From Castanea sativa (Eukaryota; Streptophyta; Magnoliopsida; Fagales; Fagaceae): a stretch of 64,000 bases of DNA. The stretch is taken from positions 33,143,001-33,207,000 of the forward strand of contig NC_134013.1 of assembly GCF_040712315.1 (NCBI RefSeq), read 5' to 3'. Below the pieces are notes generated by a model. It was not told where the DNA came from and did not search any database. It saw only the letters and a list, made by a program, of their open reading frames with translations. Numbering within the stretch: position 1 is the first letter of the stretch; every line of letters begins with the position of its first letter. Both the position numbers and the translations under genes were made by a program. This document shows positions 47,101 through 56,911 of the stretch, in pieces.

Positions 47101-48080
47101 CTTGTGATTCATTTTTTCTATTTTCAACTGACAAAGAATTCTCATCCTGTAAAAACCAAAAAAGAACATTCAAAGATAAAAGGAAAATCAACTTCATTTT
47201 ACAAGAAAAAAAATCTGGCCAAGAGCCTTGTAGCTCAATAAGGAGAACCAGGGTTCAAATCCCTCATTCCCCCATCGTTGTAACATACAGCTATCAAAAA
47301 GAAAAGAAAAAAAATCAACAATCTGCAATCTAATCTCACCTGATATTCATTTTCCTCTTTTCCTTCCACTACCAATGAATCTCTCTCTTCAATAGACAAA
47401 GATTTAACATCCTAAAACATCCCCAATAATTAAAAAAAAAGGGAAAAAAAATCAAGAACAATTTTACAAACAACTTGTGGGTATTGTAAATTTGTTGCTG
47501 GTAAAAGCAAAGAGCTGCCTTACCTGATAAATTTCCTCGGCATTGTCGTCTTCTTTGTCTTCAAATGCCGGTGGCACAAATGGGATTTCAGAATCATACG
47601 CGCAGCTCAAAGGAATCCAATGCAGCCTATAGACTCTGCTGGAGCCACCAACCCTCACAGTGTCACCCTCCTTGAGCTCCACGCGCACACCTGGCTCCAC
47701 CTTCTTATCTGAAACCCAAGTCCCATGCACTGCAACAAAGGCCAGGAAACCCATGAAGAATCAAAAACCCAATACTCAAAATAAAAGAAAGAAACAAAGA
47801 TAGAGACTTATAATTATATACCTGAAGATAAGTCAATGAGAGAAAGGTGCTGGATTGAAGGGTTTGAATGGAATTGGAGGTGGAATCGGCTGATGCTGGG
47901 GTGAGTTAAGGTGATATTGCAATCTGGGTGTCGTCCAACAACTAAGGTTTCTTCGTAATCTTGGGAAACGGAGGTTGGTGATGGAGGTGTGTTGACAATG
48001 AAAATGTTCTTGAGGATGGCACCGTTTTTTAAGACTGTGAAAACTGGGATTTTCATTTCTTGTTCTTTCTTGTCAGCCAT
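44122..48080 (-). CDS. PS1: PS1 (PARALLEL SPINDLE 1), FHA and PINc protein
   Basis: Seven minus-strand exons join in frame to 1088 residues: 48080-47822, 47729-47524, 47411-47340, 47146-45185, 45103-44968, 44850-44462 and 44364-44122. The N-terminal FHA domain (about 28-120) shows VVGRHPDCNITL, HPSISRFHLQFH and HGTWV. A long acidic, Ser-rich middle (exon 4) ends in four 43-residue repeats (567-738). The C-terminal PINc domain (about 845-1045) has MVVDTATLL, GLKGTHLIIPR, DHILDCALL and LLSDDVTLK, keeping the acidic residues. Arabidopsis PS1 (At1g34355) orients the second meiotic spindles in pollen; its loss gives unreduced gametes. ATG 48080 (MADKKEQEMKIPVF) is preferred over an in-frame upstream ATG at 48179, as the FHA start matches the family there. 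Confidence 0.94.
45470..45985 (-). repeat. PS1: Four 129-bp coding repeats in PS1 exon 4
   Basis: Four contiguous 129-bp units encode 43 residues each: SKALFTG.DEEEEIFTPN, then KENFTPNT, L.VK.LKK and VEE.KH. Units 1-3 are almost identical; the promoter-distal fourth has FTPDKENFSPNTLP and KKKVTVEET. Every unit has KENxxxN and two S/T-P sites. Frame is kept across all copies. Confidence 0.9.
47214..47310 (+). mobile_element. tRNA-derived SINE in PS1 intron 3
   Basis: A-box-like TAGCTCAATAAGG at 47231-47243 and B-box GGTTCAAATCC at 47252-47262, then CATCGTTGTAACATACAG and an A-rich tail. It is antisense to PS1, in the 193-bp intron between exons 3 and 4, so it makes up about half of that intron. 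Confidence 0.65.
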
Positions 48081-48338
48081 GGTGGGGTTTTGGCCTTTTT
48101 CTTTTCTTTCTTGGGTGAGAGAGAGAGAAAGAAATTGGGGTTTGAATAATTTGTGTGTTTTCTGGGTTTTATGCTTCAAAGAGGGTTAGGATTGAAATGG
48201 AGTTTCCATTCCTGAGGATTTCAGAGAGAGAGAGAGAGGATTTTACAGTTGTTCTAAAGTAATACAATTTATACTTGAGGAAATGGAGAGATTGGAAAGG
48301 TTTTGGAGGGTTTCGATTTCGAATATTTGAAAAGGTGA

Positions 48339-48360
48339 CCGTTGTAATATACTTTAACGG
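48339..48360 (-). promoter_or_regulatory. MSA-like M-phase elements upstream of PS1
   Basis: On the minus strand TACAACGGTCA matches the mitosis-specific activator consensus YCYAACGGYYA at ten of eleven positions (core 48343-48339). A second core, AACGG, lies in opposite orientation at 48356-48360. MSA sites bind three-repeat Myb factors and drive G2/M genes. They lie about 260-280 bp upstream of the PS1 ATG. Confidence 0.45.
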
Positions 48361-50089
48361 CTTTTCTTTTCTTATTTGCAATTTGCTTTAAATTGCCTCT
48401 TCTTCTTTTTTTTTCTTTTTCTTTTTTCTTTTTTTAATATAGGATCAGTTGAATTTTGGTCTCTCCCTCTCAAGTATTGCCATGGTTAAATTTTGAAATT
48501 TGGTCCCTTAATTACAAATATGTGTAAGAAAATTTAGGTTCATAATAATTCTTTTTCAAATATGTGACATTTACAATATTTTCACAACAAATTTATAACA
48601 AATCTAAGATTGCTAGCTATTATTAATGGGGAAAAAATTTTAGATATGCAATATTTACAATATTTTCATAACAAATTTATAATAAACCTAAGGTTGCTAG
48701 CTATTATTAGTTGAAAAAAAAATTTGAGTAGTAAACCAAAATAAGATCTGTTAATAGTTTTTCATATATCTTATAAAAAAATTATTAAAAAAAACTTGCC
48801 ACCTAAATTTTTTTGGGAAATATGTTGCAGAGGCAACATTATTCATTTTCTTCAGACCTATGGTGGGTTGGCGCACCTCAGTGACCTCACTTTATGTGAG
48901 ATTTTGTTATGCCTATAGAAGACCTCTATTTTTATTGGACAAAAATAAGTTATTTTACAAGCATAACAAAGTCTCAAGACATTTTTCATGACAAGATGAT
49001 GTGTTAACCCACCATATGTAAAAAAAAAAAAAAAAAAACATCGACACCCACTACAACTCAAAACAAGAGTGTTGTGACTTGTGATGGACTTTCTCATCAA
49101 AACACACAAACTTAAATCATATTAATTTTCTCTAAAAAAGAAAAAGAAAAAGAAAACTTTATTAATGACAGTGTTTGATGGGCTAACGCTGGCATGAGAC
49201 CTTAAAGCGAAGGTTAAACAAGTTATTGCAGTTGTCAAGAATACACACACTCTCTCTCTCTCTCTCTCTCTTGAATTTTTTTTTAAGATTACTGTTTCAC
49301 TCAATAGGCCACAAATAATTTCACACTAAAATAAAATTAGGGTTTAATTTGTATCTTTTTAAACTATATGGTTTAATTTGTTACTCAAGTTGATCACTAA
49401 AATAAAATTAGGGTTTAATTTTTATTTTTTAAAACTTTATGGTTTAATTTGGAAGTATAGAAAAGTTGATACTAAAAGAATTATATTTCAATTATATATA
49501 TATATATATATATATAGATAGATAATACGAGTTTTACAATGGCGTATATCAAAATACTATTGAAATAATTATAACACACCAAAGATTTGGAAAATTAGAG
49601 TACTACACCGTCTACTTATTTGAATTTTCCTTTAAAAAAAAAGGTTATTTGAATTTGTTACTAAACTTAGGGGTGACATTTGAGCCCCATTTATATGGAA
49701 CAAAAGAGGTCTAAAACATTTCCAGCCCAAGGAAAAATGTTAGTCACGTTTGCTGTATACCTAAAAGGACTTGTCTAATTATAATTGAGTCTCTTTATAT
49801 CTGTTTATAAAGCCTAGTTCAAACTAGTGTACGCTTAATATGGAACTTAACACACACTACTAATTTAATATCATTCTGAAGCATCACAATTTCCCCCACT
49901 TAAATCTTTGATGTCCTCTTTAAAGCCCACTTCGGGGTATAATGTCTCACCCCATGCGAGATTATTAGGTGAGGTGTTTTTCCTCCCTTCTCTATTTAAT
50001 AATGTATGAAAATCTATTTTGGAGATCGGTTGTGACCTTGGTGTGCTGGGTATGTGGTCACAGTTTGGGGCAGAAAGCAATGGTACAAA

Positions 50090-50741
50090 AAATGAGGATT
50101 TCTCTCTGTGTCATTTGATTTTCTTGATCAACTTAAATTGCGTAAAAAAACATAGGATCTTCTGCTAGCTTTTGGTTAAAATGGTTTATTAAACTTTGAG
50201 CATCTCTAGCCTCAACATTGATTAACTTCTGCTTGTTCACCACATTACAGCTATATCGTTTTATAAACCTAACATTTTCAAATCCTCCAGCTTCCTCGAC
50301 TAAATAGGAATATGTACTTACTGTTCTTATGTATGCTTCTTTGAAAGTTCTTATTACACCTAACTAAGCATCAATTATTTTTCAATTCAACCTTAAAAAC
50401 GGTCTTTCTTTAGGCTTTGCAAGCTCATGATTATGATTAGGATTGAAATGAGTAACTTTCCACTCACCATTTGTCACTGTAAACCGGATACTAGTTTCAC
50501 AACGAGTCCTAGTTTGTAATCTTTTGAATTTCTTATCATCCAAATGGTCACCATCTCGTGGAAATCCTTCTTTTGAACACACATACTCTCGTTGTCTTAC
50601 ACCATTTTTTTGCATATTTGAGTTTTTCTTTTCGAACACTAAACCCAATTCGTATAGTATAATCATTGTACAATTTATATGCTTCCTCTTCACTGTGCAC
50701 CACCATTCCAAGCTAATTTTCAACATCTTGTAGTTCTTCAT
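50090..50741 (-). pseudogene. FAR1/FHY3-related fragment, copy 1
   Basis: The minus strand from 50741 reads the FAR1 DNA-binding domain: FEKKNSN, REYVCSKEGF, GDHLDDKKFKRLQTRTRC and FTVTNGEWKVTHFNPNHNHE, ending AKPKERPFLR. After a stop near 50380 more family sequence follows (FKEAYIRTVSTYSYLVEEAG, then NVVNKQKLIN and AEDPMFFYAIQVDQENQMT), then unrelated sequence. FAR1-type proteins are domesticated Mutator-like transposases acting as light-signalling transcription factors. The MULE core and SWIM domain are absent, so this is a remnant. Confidence 0.8.
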
Positions 50742-51296
50742 CGGCTCTAATATCTATGATTAAAAACATCACGAAACACATTTCTAAGGAAACTTAAATC
50801 AAAAGGATAATTAAAAAAAAAATGGTTAGAATGGTGTGTGTGTGTGTATAAACTATAAACTTTAAGGAAAAAAAATTGAACTATTTTTACATTTTGGACT
50901 TAAGGTTCATTTAGAACTTGTGCTCTGTTTTAAGACCAAAGAAACAAAAGGTCATTTAATAAACCCAAAAACAAAAAGTAGGCAGGGGTATGGATTGGGT
51001 TCTAACAATTCACACCATAGACTCATAAAAGTTTTATTTTTAATATCTATAAACTAGATAAAAATAAAACAACACATAAAAATTTCATTATTTTAATTCT
51101 TTCTCATCTTGGGCTTTTATCAAACACGTAAAAGACACCATATTTATAAACTACATAAAAATAAAACAAAGCTAAGAAAATGATACATTGAAGAGTGAAA
51201 TGAGTCTTGAACAATCTTAGTTAGTTGCAATGGTGGTGTGTGGATTCCAGCAACCACTTTAGCCATAGTTTACAGTTGTTGAGATACAAATTTTCG

Positions 51297-52221
51297 GTTA
51301 CATGCAGCTCGGCGACACGTTTTCGATGCTTGGACAGGTGGATCGCTTGCTATGAAGAAGGATTTTAATATTTGGGCAAAGTTTGAGAGAAATAAAATTT
51401 TCCTTCCTTTATTTAATAATAAAACAAATTAAGAACATAAATATAGCGCAAAAATTCTAAACTGATCCTTTAATTTTCAGTTTTGTTATTTCAGTACCCT
51501 AACTTTTAATTTTGTCATTTCAATTTTCTAACTTTCAATTGTTGTCAATTCAGTATTTTATTAAATCTCAGTTACTTATTACTGTTAAGTGAGTCAAAAC
51601 GACGTTGTTTTGACTTTTTTTTTTTTTTTTTCATAAATTTCGGAAATAAAAAAAATAAAAAGTACTATTAAAAAAAGAAACATTTAGGTGATGGAGACCA
51701 AGAAGAAACCGAGGTGCAGAGAAATATTGAAACTGAGACCGAGATATTCCCATTACCTGAAATAAAAAAACAAAGACCCGAAATCAAAAACAAAGAAATA
51801 TTGAGAGAGACCGAGATGAAACCGAGTTGCAAAGATTGAAACCGAGACCGAGATATTGAGATTGAGACCGAGATAAAGGTGATGGAGTTCTGATATTGAG
51901 ACTGAGTTGCAGAGATTGAGACCGAGACCGAGACCGAGACCGGGATATTGAGATTGAGACCGAGATGAAGGTGATGGAGTTCTAATATTGAGACCGAGTT
52001 GCAGAGATTGAGACCGAGATGAAGAAATTGATAGGGTGTACTTTGTAGCTCCAGCGCCGACCAGTTCTTCCTTTTCCCCAAATGTTCAGCACTGTAACTG
52101 AAGGGTGTTGCAGGAGGGAGCTTTGGAGAAGACTCATCAGTGTCTGATTCCATAGCCATGGATGGAGCGGGCATAGGAGCTTCAAGCAGAGAGTAGAAGC
52201 CAAACACATTGCCATACAACA
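51297..52221. other. CTF7 upstream region with a minisatellite
   Basis: Between the duplicated block and the CTF7 start. The first 350 bp are AT-rich with no feature seen. About 51697-52030 is a purine-rich imperfect tandem repeat built from GAGACCGAGAT, TTGCAGAGATTG and GGTGATGGAGTTCT phrases, ending about 190 bp before the CTF7 ATG. Confidence 0.6.
51697..52030. repeat. GAGACCGAGAT-type minisatellite
   Basis: Imperfect copies of GAGACCGAGAT and TTGCAGAGATTGA alternate over about 330 bp, with a higher-order unit of about 120 bp marked by GATGGAGTTCT at two places. One strand is strongly purine-rich. It may lie in the CTF7 promoter or leader. Confidence 0.75.
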
Positions 52222-55200
52222 ATGCAAGCTAAGATCAGTAGTTTCTTCAAAAACCCTACTTCTATTTCTATGGCAACCGAATCTCCGGACCCACCTCCCA
52301 TTTTTTACGAGCTCACCATCTGGGAGAACAAACAACACCAATTCTTCAACACCTACTCACGCAGAGCTCAAAACCCAGATAGGTAAAGCTCTTTGTTTAT
52401 GGGTTTTGAAGAATCTTATAACTTGGGCTCTTCATTTTTTGCTTCTATATTTAGCTTTAATACACTGTTTTGTTATCTGGGAATCTAACCTATAATCAAT
52501 TATGTTAAACATTTGGTCTGCATACTTGTGTTTTGAAGAACAATGATGAATTTTTATATATTCATTGGCTTTAATACACTGTTTTGTTATCTGGGAATCT
52601 AAATAAATCATTTAAGTTCTACATTTGGGTGTTTCAACGCGTTTGCATACATGGGTTTTGAAAAATAATGATGAACTTTATATATTAATTGGCTTAAATA
52701 CACTGTTTTGTTATCTGGGAATCTAAACAATAATCAATTAATTTAAACATTTGGGTGTTTCAAGTTTCAACTTGTTTGCAAACATGGGTTTTCAAGAATA
52801 ATGATGAATTTTGTATATTCTATGGCACTTTTTATTTTTGGGTGTGCAGTAATAAATGGTCAATCGGTGAGATACTGGTGAAGAAATCCAATTCAGATAG
52901 TTTGTGTACAAAAGTGGAATTGAAGAAGTCTGGAAAAGCAATTAAGACAAGCAAGAAGAGAACCTATGCACAGTTGCATTTGGATTTGGGTCAGTCTGAT
53001 TTTAATTTACACACATGTTCAACATGTGGGGTCAAATATGCTCCTGGAGAGGAAGAGGATGAGAAGGCTCACAAGGGATTTCATAGAGACTATACCCTTG
53101 GGATTCCATTCAAGGTATATTACATTAAGAACTATGTGATTCGCTGTTTGTTTTTAAGTCTAGTGATAAAAAAATTCTTGATATTTCCACAATTGTTAAT
53201 GTGACATTTTATAATTGGCTTACAATAAAAGTATTATCAATGATGGGTTGATGTGAAAATAGTGTTACACCAATCATAATTTGCTACCTTGGCGAGTTGT
53301 GGGAAAAAAGTTTTGAAATTTTTCTCTACACTGCTCTTTTTATAGTGATTTATTTTTTATATTGCTAACTTGGAGTTTTTTTAAAGGGTTGGTGCAGTGA
53401 AAGGGTTGTCCATTTGCCTTCGATTGAAAGTGGTCGAATCGTTTTGGTGTTAGATTGTGATCCTGTTGCACATAGGAGCAAGGTTCGTGTTTAAGTTGTG
53501 ATTTCTTTGAAATCATTGAATAAGATGGTTTGTAATTCTTAGCTTATACCTACACTAATGAGTTCTGGCTTAAATGACAAATTTTCCTCCCATAAGAATT
53601 TGTAGAGGGTGAGGTTACGGATTTAGAATCCATTAGATGCATCTGTAATTTACCAATAAAAAATAAAATTTGTTTGTTTTTATTAATTGGTATGCATATG
53701 GGACTTGTGAGTTTATGCTTTGTGGTATTAAATTGGGACAATATTGTACTGGCAGGTTGAGGAAGTGGTAAAAATGATGGAGATTGAGCTTGGAAGTGGA
53801 TGGATTTTCCATAAGAGTTGTAAGGTATCAGCATTATCTTTTACTTGATAGTTTCATAAGGTTTCGTTTCCTCTTATAATGAAAGAAATTGCTAGAGGAT
53901 TCTTTCACTGTTATTGGTTTGTTTGTTAAATTTTACTTGATTCCTTTCAGATTTCAATGATTCCAGAATAGAACATCAATTTTATGAATTCACATTCAAC
54001 AAACTACAACTTCTATGATGATTGTTTTATGGTTCCTTCCAGTTCTGTAATGCTAAAATGTGTACTTGTGTTCACCTGTCTGCATAAGTTTCTCATCCTT
54101 GAATTCTATCTCATACATACATACATGTGTGTGGCTTTTGTATTGAACTTTATTATCTTCTTTGTGTGTTGAGTGTGGGTGTCTTTAATTTTGCCTTCTT
54201 AGAAACAGAAAACAATAATGTAGACTCAAAAGTATATGGAATAAATGATAGTTCCTCAGCATCTTCTCCTAAAATTCTTCCTACTGATGGAGGAAATCTG
54301 TTTTCCCATGACTGAAATTATCCATAACAATACCCAATACTAACACGGCATAAGCTACTCTCTTTGCTTCACGATGAGCATGATTAATTCTAACTTCCTG
54401 GCAGTCATCTGATGAAATAATAATACCTTGGATCAGCATCCATTTTCTCCAAGGTGTGACAGACTTTCAAATAACAAAATTGGTGACCACTTTTGAGTTG
54501 TCTTCTATTTGGATGTACCTAATTCCATCTTGCAATTGATTGGGCCAAACCTCCCCTTAAAGCCCCACTCTGCCTAGTTGCACCAGATAGAGGGTTTTGA
54601 TATGCTATCTGTAGATTTTAGAGTCATTTGCTATATTTTCTAATTTTTTTGGAAGAACAGTGCTTGAATCAGGGATCATGCCTCTATTGTATACGATTGT
54701 GCATTGAGGTGTTGACTTGCTGTTCTTTGCTTTGTTTCTCATATTTGCAGGTATATCTGTTTATTTCCTCCCAAAGGATTGTAGGTTGCCTACTTGCAGA
54801 ACCAATAAAACAAGCATTCAAAGTTTGCTCATGCTCATCAAATGGGGAATCTGAGGGCTCTTCTGCCAAGGAAGTGGCAAGACGAAGTTCAACCTCCCTC
54901 CAATTTGGGGCTATCATTTTTAAAAGGGAAGTCAAGAAAAGAACCCGTTCTGTTAATAGTTCTGAGGTTTTGGATGGGAATCTCAATGGAGCAATCATTT
55001 GTGAAAACGAAGGGCTACCTGCTGTCTGTGGCATTAGAGCTATTTGGGTCACTCCCTCTAACAGAAGAAAGCACATAGCTAGCCAATTACTGGATGCTGT
55101 GAGGTAAGGTTTTTTATAATTTGAGTCATTTGACACACTTCATCTCTATGTGTTCTATTTCATTGGGGTTTTTGATAAAGTAACTGAATTATCTATGGCA

Positions 55201-55635
55201 ACTTCAAGTATTTCTATCACATACAGCGAAATCATGTCAGCTAAATGAAGATCAAGACTAATTCTAGCCTAGGATATCTTAATAGCAAATATTAATGTGT
55301 ATCACTTGTTTCTTGAAATGGAGTGGAACATTTCACAATCATTTTTTTCTTCAACGCAAATATGAAACCTTTTTGTAGCCCTTAGTAAACTGAACTGATT
55401 GCTTTTTCTTAATCAGTTGCTAATGTGTTTTGCTCTTATTTTGGCTGTTCTCTTATTTTATGCTAATTGCAGGATGAGTTTCTGCATGGGTTCTGTTCTT
55501 GAACTCTCTCAACTGGCATTCTCTCAGCCAACCTCAGCTGGAAAGGCACTGGCATCCAATTATTTTAGCACTGGATCTTTCTTGGTGTACAAAACCAACA
55601 GTCTAAACTCACAGATGATAATTAAAAATTTCTAG
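52222..55635 (+). CDS. CTF7: CTF7/ECO1 cohesin acetyltransferase
   Basis: Six exons join in frame to 368 residues: 52222-52382, 52850-53114, 53387-53482, 53756-53824, 54751-55103 and 55473-55635. The protein acetylates the cohesin subunit SMC3 in S phase to establish sister-chromatid cohesion. It opens MQAKISSFF, whose QAKISSFF is a canonical PCNA-interacting box. The C2H2 finger (HTCSTCGVKYAPGEEEDEKAH then KGFH) precedes the acetyltransferase part: GRIVLVLDCDP, IFISSQRIVGCLLAEP-like VYLFISSQRIVGCL, CGIRAIWVTPSNRRKHIASQ and LAFSQPTSAGKALASNYF. All exon edges are GT-AG and phases agree. The C-terminus runs about 11 residues past the usual YKTNS. It is divergent from PS1. Confidence 0.93.
53557..53668 (+). 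mobile_element. tRNA-derived SINE in CTF7 intron 3
   Basis: GAGTTCTGGCTTAAATGAC (degenerate A-box) and GGTTACGGATTTAGAATCC (degenerate B-box) precede GATGCATCTGTAATTTACC, AATAAAAAAT, matching the family at 12822 and, inverted, 26719. The worn boxes suggest an older insertion. Confidence 0.6.
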
Positions 55636-55889
55636 ACTAAGCATCTCCTGATGAAGTTGTTTACTTTCAATGGAAGCTTTGCAAAACCTTTTTCTGCTTT
55701 TGCATTAATTTTTAGGGAAACTATTGCTAATATTTGGTGGAAGTATTTACCACCTCTGTTCAGCTGAGTCATGCAGATGCATATCTGCTTTGTCATTAAT
55801 TGTTTGTATCATAAGATTAAATTAGACAATCAGTGGGACTAATTTAGTTATGCAAAAATTCATTGAAGTTTTCAAGTTTGAGCATTCAG
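55636..55889. other. CTF7 3' flank
   Basis: Non-coding sequence after the CTF7 stop. No feature beyond probable 3' UTR. Confidence 0.4.
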
Positions 55890-56024
55890 TTTTTTTTTTT
55901 TTTTTTTTTTTTTTTGTTGATGAAAACTCTTTAATTTCATTTAACAACTAGGACAAAAGAATCCATAGACAGTACATCATACATAAGTTGGTCAGCAATA
56001 ACTGGGGGAGAGTCCTCCACCCAA
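55890..56024 (-). mobile_element. 3' end of a retroelement with poly-A tail
   Basis: A run of 26 T (55890-55915) is followed by sequence that, inverted, ends AATTAAAGAGTTTTCATCAAC and a poly-A tail, typical of the 3' end of a plant LINE. It reads up to about 56024, where kinase-gene sequence starts. No coding domain is left. Confidence 0.4.
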
Positions 56025-56865
56025 ATTATACTTCAGAACAATAGTTTGAGTGGTCCAATTCCAGCGAACTGGACTGGCTTGAAAGATTTGACATCTTTGG
56101 ATGTGAGTTGGAACAATATTTCCCTTCCGTTGCCATCATTCAGTAGCACTGTGAAACTTAGCCTTGTTGGGAATCTGCTATTAAGTGGTGATCAATCTCC
56201 CCCGTCAGGAAACACCCCATCATCTGGTGGTTCACAATCCCCATCAAACAACCCCTCTGGTTCTAATGGCAATGGCACTTCAAATGCAACAAAAGAACCA
56301 AACAGTTCTAAGAGGTCCATTTTGGTTTCGGTTGTGGCCCCTGTTGCAAGTGTTGCAGTTGTTGCTTTTCTGGCCATACCTCTATCTGTCTATTTTTGTA
56401 AGAAGAGGAAAGACAACCCCCAGGCTCCTAGTTCAGTTGTAATTCACCCAAGAGATCCATCTGATTTAGATAACACGGTCAAGATTGTTGTCACCAATAA
56501 CACCAATGGGAGCACTTCTACAATGACAGGGAGTGGTTCTGGAAGTAGAAACAGCAGTGGAATGGGTGAGTCTCATGTCATTGAATCTGGAAATCTGATC
56601 ATATCAGTTCAAGTTCTTCGAAATGTGACAAAGAATTTCTCCTCTGAGAATGAACTTGGCCGTGGTGGCTTTGGGGTAGTGTATAAGGGAGAATTGGATG
56701 ATGGAACAAAAATAGCAGTGAAAAGAATGGAGGCTGGTATAATTACCAACAAAGCGTTGGGTGAATTCCAGTCTGAAATTGCGGTACTTTCAAAGGTTAG
56801 GCACCGCCATCTGGTATCTCTTTTGGGTTATTCCATTGAAGGCAATGAGAGAATTCTTGTTTATG
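56025..56865 (+). pseudogene. TMK-like receptor kinase fragment
   Basis: One open stretch covers the end of the extracellular leucine-rich repeats (LQNNSLSGPIPANWTGLKDL), a Pro/Ser/Asn-rich stalk, a membrane span (VSVVAPVASVAVVAFLAIPL), a juxtamembrane region and the kinase N-lobe: LGRGGFGVVYKGELDDG, IAVKRMEAG (ATP-binding Lys) and HLVSLLGYSIEGNERILVY. This is the TMK family of auxin-related plasma-membrane receptor kinases. It is cut at both ends: the N-terminal LRRs are missing, and after ILVY it stops at an ATG shared with a STOP1-derived scrap. Catalytic loop and activation segment are absent, so no kinase can be made. Confidence 0.85.
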
Positions 56866-56911
56866 GATCACAAAGAGATGCCACGTCCAATGACACACCT
56901 TGTTCTCACAA
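56863..56911 (+). other. Chimeric junction containing a STOP1 scrap
   Basis: 56863-56890 equals STOP1 41302-41329 at 27 of 28 bases, beginning exactly at the STOP1 ATG. The next ten bases equal 41394-41403, and GTTCTCA (56902-56908) equals 41411-41417. Then PS1-upstream sequence starts. Two or three pieces of STOP1 exon, with what lay between them deleted, are thus stitched between the kinase fragment and the duplicated block. Confidence 0.85.

Larger units (their letters stand above)
48233..51296. repeat. 3.06-kb duplicated block, copy 1
   Basis: Starts 153 bp upstream of the PS1 ATG and is repeated in the same orientation at 56912-59949. Identity is high by eye along the whole length, with scattered substitutions and small indels. 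TTTACAGTTGTT occurs near the left end (48242-48253) and near the right end (51269-51280), followed both times by a TACAA-AT-rich phrase. Contents: PS1 upstream region, short internal duplications (48530-48720 and 49320-49450) and a FAR1-related fragment. Confidence 0.95.

Noticed and set aside
51668..52341. Two long minus-strand frames rich in Ser/Ile/Val before CTF7
   Set aside because: They read the GAGACCGAGAT minisatellite backwards and overlap CTF7 exon 1; no family or start support.
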